A DNA stretch of 32,037 nt from Caballeronia arationis. Lineage in GTDB: Bacteria; Pseudomonadota; Gammaproteobacteria; Burkholderiales; Burkholderiaceae. Shown here piece after piece: positions 15,477 to 21,634 of the stretch. A program made the translations under genes and the position numbers. Below the pieces are notes generated by a model. The model did no database searches and was not told where the DNA came from. It saw only the letters and a program-made list of their open reading frames with translations. Each line of letters opens with the position of its first letter. Positions within the stretch are counted from its first letter, which is position 1. The stretch is from assembly GCF_001544975.2 (NCBI RefSeq), contig NZ_FCOG02000071.1, positions 1 to 32,037 of the forward strand, read 5' to 3'.

Positions 15477-15995
15477 ATGAGCATGCATGCCACCTCTGCA
15501 GGATCGGCGCTGGATGTCGAGCCACTTGCACTTAACGTGAACGGACGCACCTGGTCCGTCGAGGTGGCAAGGAGCACGCCATTGCTTTATGTGCTGCGAA
15601 ACGACTTCGAATTGAACGGTCCGAAGTACGGTTGCGGGCTGGGCCAATGCGGCGCCTGCACGGTGCTGCTGGACGGCGGCCCGACGCGATCTTGCGTCGT
15701 GCCGGTTGCCGCCGCGCTCGGACGCGAAGTGCTCACGCTCGAGGGCCTCGGTACGCTCGACGCGCTGCATCCAATCCAGCGCGCCTTCATCGACGAACAG
15801 GCGGCTCAGTGCGGCTACTGCTTGAACGGCATGATCATGAGCGCGAAGGCCCTGCTTGACCGCAATCCCGAACCGGACGACTCGGCAATCCGGCAGGCGT
15901 TGCGTTTCAATCTCTGTCGTTGTGGTACCCATCTGGAGATCGTCAACGCGGTCAAGCGCGCAGCGCACTATCTGAAAACAGAACCAGGCCGCTAA
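15477..15995 (+). CDS. nicA: Nicotinate dehydrogenase [2Fe-2S] subunit
   Basis: A 172-residue iron-sulphur subunit that passes electrons from the molybdenum site of nicotinate dehydrogenase. The plant-ferredoxin-like cluster uses the Cys residues of KYGCGLGQCGACTVLLDG plus a later Cys near CVVP. The second cluster uses QCGYCLNGM and LCRCGTHLEI. This four-helix arrangement is standard for small subunits of the xanthine dehydrogenase family. It is slightly longer than P. putida NicA (157) because of an N-terminal extension. GGAG lies upstream of the ATG. It is followed after five bases by the cytochrome gene, so the two are probably translated together. Confidence 0.9.
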   Translation: MSMHATSAGSALDVEPLALNVNGRTWSVEVARSTPLLYVLRNDFELNGPKYGCGLGQCGACTVLLDGGPTRSCVVPVAAALGREVLTLEGLGTLDALHPIQRAFIDEQAAQCGYCLNGMIMSAKALLDRNPEPDDSAIRQALRFNLCRCGTHLEIVNAVKRAAHYLKTEPGR

Positions 15996-16000
15996 AAGCA

Positions 16001-18763
16001 ATGAACGACATTCGCGAAGCGAGCGCGTGCGGGACCGTGACCGTACCTTCGGAAGAAGGCATGCTGCACGCCTGCGTTCTGGGCGAATTCGAACCCGGCT
16101 GGCAGGGCCACGCCTCGCACGTTGCGGCCGAACACGGCGTACTCTGGATCGAACTTGGGAAGAGCGCGGCGTTCGTTGGCGAGAGTGGGACGAGCGTCCG
16201 CGATGCCGCGCTGCAAGCCGTTCGATCGGTGCGCAATGATGAGCCGGGTAGGGGAGATGCAGAATCGACCGCACCCGTGCCGCACGCCGGTTTGCAGTGC
16301 CAGGCGCATTACGCATGGCCTTTGATCGACGGCGCCTTCGTGCCGTGCACGGCTCTCGCTCGCGACAATGGGGAGCGGATCGAGGTTTTCAGCGCCGCAT
16401 CCGGCGATCCGCATTTGCCCGGCGCGCTCGCAGACGCCACCGGATTGCCCGTGACGCGCTTTGCACTCTACAGTCTCGACACCGCTGCGCACGGGGATCA
16501 GGACGCCACGAGCGCGGCGCTGGCCGCCGTGGCGCTCATGCGGAAAACGGGCCGCTCGATTCGAGTGGAGGGTTTCCTGAGCGTCCGTGCTGGTGGCTCA
16601 GCTACGCTTTCAGTTGGCGCGTCGCTCGATGCCGGAGGGCGTTTGCTCGACTGGCACTATAAGGCGGCCGTTGCCGAACCGTCGCGCGCCACGCCTTCCC
16701 GGCACGTGCAAAGCCCCTACGCGGCGCGACACTCGACATCGCTGATCGATGACGAGCAAGACTCGATTCCGCGCGCCGCTCATGCGTTCGCGCGGGAATC
16801 CTTCGTCGATGAAATCGCACGCGGCAACCGCATCGACCCCGTTGATTTCCGGCTCGATCATCTCGACACAGTGGAAGACGCCGGGGCGAGGGAACTGATC
16901 GACTCGCTCGCGCAACGCGCGGGCTGGAACCGGGACGTGCGCAAGAAGGAAGGGCACAGCGCGCTTGCGCCGGGCAGGGGCTTCGCTTTCGACGCGCGCG
17001 AAGACGCATTGGATGGAAACCGGACCCCCGAGTACTCGGCGTGGATCGTCGACCTCGATGTGGATCGCCTGACGGGCGACGTGAATATCCGTCGCGTGGT
17101 CGCGGGCCACGCACAGGGGCGTCGGGGCCTCGGTGCGATCATGGGTGTCCCGGCTCGCCGGATTGCGGCTGCCTCATCCCGGCTGCTCGGCATGCCGTTC
17201 GCCGCCGAGCCGTCCCACGATGAAACGGCGGGTTCGCGTGCGGTGTCCTATCGAATCCACCCGGTCCAGGCTCTCGCAAACGCAGAAGCGTTGCAAGTAC
17301 AGGTCACCGAACCGGTCCACGTTCCGCATATCGACTCGTCACCGGCTGCTGCGGCGATTGCCAATGCACTGTATGACGCGACCGGGGTGCGTTTTCGCGC
17401 GCCGCCGTTTACACCCGAGCGCGTGCGCGCGGTACTCGGCGGCGCAAAGGCGCCCCGCGATGCGGTGCCGCAGCGGAGGCGCCGTTCGTTGCGTACGGCC
17501 TTCGCGGCTGGTGGCCTCGGCAGCCTCATCGCGCTTGCCTGCACGGCTTGGCCTGTGCGCGCACCGATTGCGCCGATAGATCGCCCCACTTCGTCAACGT
17601 GGTCTGAAGCGACCGTTGCACGAGGCCGCGAAGTGGCGGCGTTCGGCGATTGCGCCGTCTGTCATACGGCGCCCGACGGCGCCACCAACGCAGGCGGTCT
17701 CGCGCTCGAGACGCCGTTCGGTACTGTCTACTCGACCAATCTCACGCCCGATCCGAAGACCGGCATCGGCAACTGGTCGTTTGCCGCCTTCGACCGCGCG
17801 ATGCGGCAGGGCATCTCGCGCGACGGGCATCACCTTTATCCTGCGTTCCCGTACACCGCGTTCACGAAACTGAGCGAAGCCGACATGACGGCGCTCTACG
17901 CGTACCTGATGTCGCAACCGGCGATCGAGTCCGCTCCGCCGCAGACGCGCCTGCCGTTTCCGCTCAATCAGCGGGCGCTCGTCGCCGGCTGGAACGCGCT
18001 GTATCTGAAGCAAGGTGCGTTCGTCCCCAATCCGTCGCGTTCGGCGCAATGGAATCGCGGGGCCTATCTCGTCGACGGCGCGGGGCATTGCAGTGCATGC
18101 CATTCGCCGCGCAACGCGCTCGGGGCGGAGAAGGGCGCAAGCCGCTATCTCACGGGCGGCAGCGCGGAAGGCTGGGTCGCGCCATCGCTCGTCGCAAACT
18201 CGAAGTCGCCCGTGCGCTGGACCGAGGACGCGCTCTTCGACTATCTGCGCACGGGTTTCTCGCGCGAGCACGGCGTCGCGGCTGGCCCGATGGCGCCTGT
18301 CGTCGCTGGTTTGTCGACGCTGCCCGAAGCGGATGTGCGCGCCATGGCGCATTACGTGGCGTCGCTTTCGCCGGTCGTCGCAGGCGCTGCGCCGGCTGTT
18401 GTGCCGAAAGCCGATGCAATAAGACTGCAGGGACTCGATAACGGACGACGCATCTTCGAAGGTGCGTGCGCGGTGTGCCATTCGGAAACGGGGGGTGTCG
18501 GCAATTTCGGCGTGCGCCCATTGCTCGCGCTCAATACGAGCGTGAGCGAGGCGTCACCGGAGAACCTGCTGCACGTGATCCTGCATGGCATCGATGCTCC
18601 GGCGACCGGCGAGCTTGGCTACATGCCCGGCTTCAGCGATGCATTCGATGATCGCCAGGTCGCAGACCTCGCCTCATACATACGGGCGCGCTTCGCGCCG
18701 GGCGAAGCTTCGTGGGGCGATCTCGCGCAAGTGTCCGGGAAAGTCCGCAATCAGGCGCACTGA
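16001..18763 (+). CDS. Membrane-anchored tri-haem cytochrome c fused to a decayed molybdopterin-subunit domain (NicB cytochrome part)
   Basis: A 920-residue protein with two different halves. Residues about 20-482 align with NicB at 6807-9059 but lack its first 215 or so residues. They start at the hammerhead (MLHACVLGEF against MLHGRVVRPP), then YAWP, and end FTPERVRAVLGG against FTPETVRARLSY. The cofactor motifs are missing or ruined: DTGTIVNPDG is gone, and the catalytic Glu position (E707) is His within HIDSSP. A basic-then-hydrophobic segment at about 493-525 should cross the membrane. The C-terminal half has three c-type haem sites: C551-AVC-H555, C697-SAC-H701 and C823-AVC-H827, as in NicB-type alcohol/aldehyde dehydrogenase cytochromes. 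It probably carries electrons from NicA and NicB to the respiratory chain, with the dead domain acting as a docking piece on the cytoplasmic side. The ribosome site is weak; coupling to nicA is likely. Confidence 0.85.
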   Translation: MNDIREASACGTVTVPSEEGMLHACVLGEFEPGWQGHASHVAAEHGVLWIELGKSAAFVGESGTSVRDAALQAVRSVRNDEPGRGDAESTAPVPHAGLQCQAHYAWPLIDGAFVPCTALARDNGERIEVFSAASGDPHLPGALADATGLPVTRFALYSLDTAAHGDQDATSAALAAVALMRKTGRSIRVEGFLSVRAGGSATLSVGASLDAGGRLLDWHYKAAVAEPSRATPSRHVQSPYAARHSTSLIDDEQDSIPRAAHAFARESFVDEIARGNRIDPVDFRLDHLDTVEDAGARELIDSLAQRAGWNRDVRKKEGHSALAPGRGFAFDAREDALDGNRTPEYSAWIVDLDVDRLTGDVNIRRVVAGHAQGRRGLGAIMGVPARRIAAASSRLLGMPFAAEPSHDETAGSRAVSYRIHPVQALANAEALQVQVTEPVHVPHIDSSPAAAAIANALYDATGVRFRAPPFTPERVRAVLGGAKAPRDAVPQRRRRSLRTAFAAGGLGSLIALACTAWPVRAPIAPIDRPTSSTWSEATVARGREVAAFGDCAVCHTAPDGATNAGGLALETPFGTVYSTNLTPDPKTGIGNWSFAAFDRAMRQGISRDGHHLYPAFPYTAFTKLSEADMTALYAYLMSQPAIESAPPQTRLPFPLNQRALVAGWNALYLKQGAFVPNPSRSAQWNRGAYLVDGAGHCSACHSPRNALGAEKGASRYLTGGSAEGWVAPSLVANSKSPVRWTEDALFDYLRTGFSREHGVAAGPMAPVVAGLSTLPEADVRAMAHYVASLSPVVAGAAPAVVPKADAIRLQGLDNGRRIFEGACAVCHSETGGVGNFGVRPLLALNTSVSEASPENLLHVILHGIDAPATGELGYMPGFSDAFDDRQVADLASYIRARFAPGEASWGDLAQVSGKVRNQAH

Positions 18764-18844
18764 TGCGATCGCTCAACCTGATCCTCACCCGCGATGCGGC
18801 ATGGAACATGACGCCATGCTGCCCATCCAACGCACGGAAGTGAC

Positions 18845-19324
18845 ATGGACTATTCAAACACCTCGACTGCTCTCCAGGAATCCGGGAATGCCGCAACGGA
18901 CTACGACGTCTCGGCGCAGGTCGGCCATCTTCTTCGCAAGGCGTACCAGCGCCATCTGGCAATTTTCGGGCAGACCATCGGCGATCCGAAACTGACGTCC
19001 GTGCAGTTCGCCGTGCTGAGCGCGAGCCTGCGCCTCGGTCCTTCTTCGATGAGCGATCTCGGCAAGGCGACCGCTATCGATGCCGCCACGGTACGCGGGA
19101 TCATCGAGCGGTTGAGGACGCGCGAGTTGATTGAACTCACGACGAATCTGGACGACCGGAGGAAGAGTGCTGTCGTACTGACAGATCAGGGGCGGCGGCT
19201 TGTCGAAGACACGACCCCCGCGGCACAACGCGTGAGCGATCTGACGATGAACGACCTGAATGACGTGGAACGCGTAGCGGTGCTGTTTCTCTTGCGCAAG
19301 CTGTGTGCGGCCGAGTCATCGTGA
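18845..19324 (+). CDS. MarR-family regulator (candidate NicR)
   Basis: A 159-residue winged-helix regulator. The pattern QVGHLLRKAYQRH, then LTSVQFAVL, the recognition helix region KATAIDAATVRGIIERL and the wing DDRRKSAVVLT is typical of MarR proteins that respond to aromatic ligands. It lies 81 bases after the cytochrome gene and on the same strand, so it may be the last gene of the nicCAB transcript. In P. putida a MarR protein, NicR, represses nic operons and is relieved by 6-hydroxynicotinate. This gene or its neighbour at 19365-19826 is the likely counterpart. GGAAG precedes the ATG. Confidence 0.85.
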   Translation: MDYSNTSTALQESGNAATDYDVSAQVGHLLRKAYQRHLAIFGQTIGDPKLTSVQFAVLSASLRLGPSSMSDLGKATAIDAATVRGIIERLRTRELIELTTNLDDRRKSAVVLTDQGRRLVEDTTPAAQRVSDLTMNDLNDVERVAVLFLLRKLCAAESS

Positions 19325-19364
19325 AGTTGAACAGGGGCGCGGGGAATCGGCCCCCATGCACGAC

Positions 19365-19826
19365 TCAATCGCTCGGGGCGTCGATCATCTTGCGCAGCAG
19401 GTAAACCATCGCGACGCGCTCCGCCGCATTCAGCGGACCGTAGGTCGTCTCGGTGATCTGATGCGCGAACGGCACGGTCCGCTCGACTAGCGCGTTACCC
19501 TCGCCGGTCGTGGTGACAGTCACCTTGCGACCATCATTCGCATCCCGGGCCACGGTGATCAGCTTGCGCGCCTGCAGTCTTTCAACGACGCCGCGTATCG
19601 TCGCCTGATCGATGGCGGTGGCTTTGGCGATATCGTTCAGCGATGACGCCTGCTGCGCCTGAATCGCGCACAGCGTGACGAACTGGGCGGCCGTGAGTTG
19701 TGAATCGGGAATGGCCTGCTGGAAGATAGAGACGTGACGCTGATACGCACGCCGCAGAAGGTGGCCGATCTGCTCGGTGAAATCATAGTCGGCGGGTTGC
19801 GGGTGACGATCCGATGTTCGGGCCAT
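19365..19826 (-). CDS. Second MarR-family regulator, paralogue of the adjacent one
   Basis: A 153-residue MarR protein that aligns end to end with the gene at 18845-19324. Shared stretches include GHLLR-x-AYQRH, KATAID-x-AT-x-RG and ERVA-x-x-x-LLRK, and by eye roughly half of the residues are identical. The two genes are tail to tail with 40 bases between the stop codons. A perfect TATAAT (minus strand, 19861-19856) lies 30 bases before its ATG. It could control the nic genes, or the citrate-lyase-like module that begins on its other side. The sequence alone does not decide this. Confidence 0.85.
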   Translation of the reverse strand: MARTSDRHPQPADYDFTEQIGHLLRRAYQRHVSIFQQAIPDSQLTAAQFVTLCAIQAQQASSLNDIAKATAIDQATIRGVVERLQARKLITVARDANDGRKVTVTTTGEGNALVERTVPFAHQITETTYGPLNAAERVAMVYLLRKMIDAPSD

Positions 19827-19855
19827 GTGGCAGTCTGAAGAGATTTCGACACACG

Positions 19856-19861
19856 ATTATA
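19856..19861 (-). promoter_or_regulatory. -10 box of the second MarR gene
   Basis: TATAAT on the minus strand, 30 bases before the ATG at 19826. The -35 side is poor, with no TTGACA-like hexamer at 16-18 bases, which is common in regulated promoters. Confidence 0.5.
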
Positions 19862-19941
19862 GCGATGCGGCGCCTGTGCACTCGACTAAGCGACAGGCAA
19901 ATCAGAAAAGCAGCGGGGCGGCTGCCACGAATCATTCAATT

Positions 19942-20012
19942 GCATTGATAACCATGGAACATCAATGCTTCAAAAAATAGCACTTATCGCGTCAAGCCAT
20001 TTGCGTGAGTAT
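19942..20012 (+). promoter_or_regulatory. LysR-type box plus promoter, copy 1 (before the lyase-like genes)
   Basis: GCATTGAT (19942-19949), 11 bases, ATCAATGC (19961-19968) is a perfect inverted repeat of the T-N11-A type bound by LysR regulators. Sixteen bases from ATCAAT to ATAGCACTTATCG (19977-19989), then TTATCG (-35), exactly 17 bases, and GAGTAT (-10, 20007-20012). The same parts at the same spacings occur at 24346-24415 before the citrate symporter gene. The regulator is probably the LysR protein at 27915-28844. Confidence 0.75.
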
Positions 20013-20325
20013 CTGTAATCAAGATTCCAGCGAATTGGAACGAAAGTAAAACGCATCGGAGACACGACTACGCGCAACGTATAGCGCGCAGCGCGCGCCT
20101 GACGCGCTTCGAGACATTACTGCGACTCACCTTGGGGTGCAGTTCCGCAGTCCAGGCGGTGCAGGCATCGGACAACATACAGCACGCCAGACCTCGCCGC
20201 CCTTCATGCCGAAGGCGTGACGCGGCTTTTCACGTCTATCGCTTGCAACCGAAGCGCGTCGGAGCGCAGTAATCGCCAGACGACCAGGTTCTTTTTTATT
20301 GCAATGACCTTCAGGAGACATCTTC
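20013..20325 (+). other. Long leader before the lyase-like genes
   Basis: If the promoter at 19984-20012 is correct, the mRNA has a leader of about 305 bases with no convincing small gene. It holds a GCGCGC-rich self-complementary stretch (about 20085-20108) and a T6 run (about 20292-20297) shortly before the AGGAG ribosome site. No known riboswitch was recognised. Confidence 0.4.
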
Positions 20326-21624
20326 ATGCAAATCACCGGTATGTTGCACGGCGCGCGCTTGTTGCAATTCGTCGGCTTTCCCGCGAGTGAGATCCTCGGC
20401 CCCAGTGCCAGCGAGGAGGAAATCAAAGCGATGATCGACCGTCATCGTCAGGTTTTCATCAAGCCCGTCTTCAAGGGTGGAGTCGGAAAGAAGGGGAAGG
20501 CGGGCTTGCTCGGCCGGGCTACCGACCTCAAGGCAGCGCTGGCCGAAAAAGAACGGTTGTACTTTGCCGAGCATTCCGTCGGTCACCTGAAAGCTAAGGC
20601 GAATGGCGTGACGTTCGAAGCCGGCGTTCCGGCCCAGCATGAGGTCTATTTCTCGATCACCGATTCCACGCGCTTTCGTGCGCCGACGATGACGCTCTCG
20701 CATAAGGGCGGCATGGATATCGAAGAGGTCGACCCGAAGCATGTGGCGATGGTGCCCTTCGACGCGTTGACTGGACTGAAGGCGTTCGTCGTCGCGAATG
20801 CGCTGAGCGAGATCGGTGCGCCGAAGGAGATCATTTCGCCGCTCGTCCAGCAGTTGCCGAAGCTCTGGGAACTCTTTCACGATTTCGGCATGACTACGCT
20901 GGAGTTGAATCCTATCCGCATGCGCGAGGACAAGAAAGGCCGCCTCACACCGGTCGCCTGCGACTTCAAGTGCGGTTTCGATCGCGATGATCCGCGATGG
21001 ATGCGCCTCGGTTTGCCGCAACATCTGTTCGCGGCGGACTACTCCGACTTCGAGCAGGAGATCAATCAGTTGCGCACGCACCAGGGCCAGAGCGACGTGT
21101 ATGTGATCAACGAGAAAGGCACGATTCTGGCACCGACGTTCGGCGGCGGCGCCAACTCGCTCGTCACCGAAATGCTCGGCGACGCTGCGATCATCTCGTC
21201 GGATTTCGGCGGCAATCCCCCGTACGCGAAGATGAAGGAAGTGGCCCGCATCTGCTTTAAACACTGGCTCAAGCAGTCGAATGTGCTCTTCATCATCGGC
21301 GGCAAGTCGAACAACACTGACATCTTCGAGACGCTGCGGGCGATGGCGGATGCGCTTCGAGAACACTTCAGCGAGCATGGGCCCACGCCGCTTTATGTGG
21401 TGCTGGGCCGGGGAGGTCCGAACCTCGTGCGTGGGATGGCTGCGCTGAGAGACACATGCGACTCGCTCGGTCTGCCCTATCGGCTCTTCGGATTCGACTC
21501 CGACATCAGCGAGGTCATTCAGTACGCGCGTCAGGCGGACGCCTGGATGCGCGCCGGTGGCCGGGCCGAGATCGCAGAACGGATCGGCGCGCCCGCGACG
21601 GAAACTGAAACGGCCCAAGCCTGA
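20326..21624 (+). CDS. ATP-citrate-lyase-like ATP-grasp subunit (AclB/succinyl-CoA synthetase beta type)
   Basis: A 432-residue ATP-grasp protein that would bind ATP and the carboxylic acid in an acyl-CoA-forming reaction. ATP-grasp features include FIKPVFKGGVGKKGKAG (44-60), HKGGMDIEEV (126-135), ELNP (193-196) and CDFK with D213 for metal binding. The second domain has GGGAN (273-277), DFGGNP (293-298), IIGGKSNN (323-330) and GRGGPN (361-366). The last resembles the RRGGPNYQEG segment of ATP-citrate lyase more than plain succinyl-CoA synthetase. CAGGAG precedes the ATG. The next gene starts 10 bases after its stop, so the two form one enzyme. Its true substrate is not proven; the CitA-type transporter nearby favours citrate or an analogue. 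Confidence 0.8.
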   Translation: MQITGMLHGARLLQFVGFPASEILGPSASEEEIKAMIDRHRQVFIKPVFKGGVGKKGKAGLLGRATDLKAALAEKERLYFAEHSVGHLKAKANGVTFEAGVPAQHEVYFSITDSTRFRAPTMTLSHKGGMDIEEVDPKHVAMVPFDALTGLKAFVVANALSEIGAPKEIISPLVQQLPKLWELFHDFGMTTLELNPIRMREDKKGRLTPVACDFKCGFDRDDPRWMRLGLPQHLFAADYSDFEQEINQLRTHQGQSDVYVINEKGTILAPTFGGGANSLVTEMLGDAAIISSDFGGNPPYAKMKEVARICFKHWLKQSNVLFIIGGKSNNTDIFETLRAMADALREHFSEHGPTPLYVVLGRGGPNLVRGMAALRDTCDSLGLPYRLFGFDSDISEVIQYARQADAWMRAGGRAEIAERIGAPATETETAQA

Positions 21625-21634
21625 GGAGAGCAAC

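Noticed and set aside
16001..18763. Cytochrome gene as a frameshifted pseudogene of nicB
   Set aside because: The frame is open for 920 codons. Membrane segment and all three haem sites are intact. Only the catalytic features of the molybdenum domain are lost.
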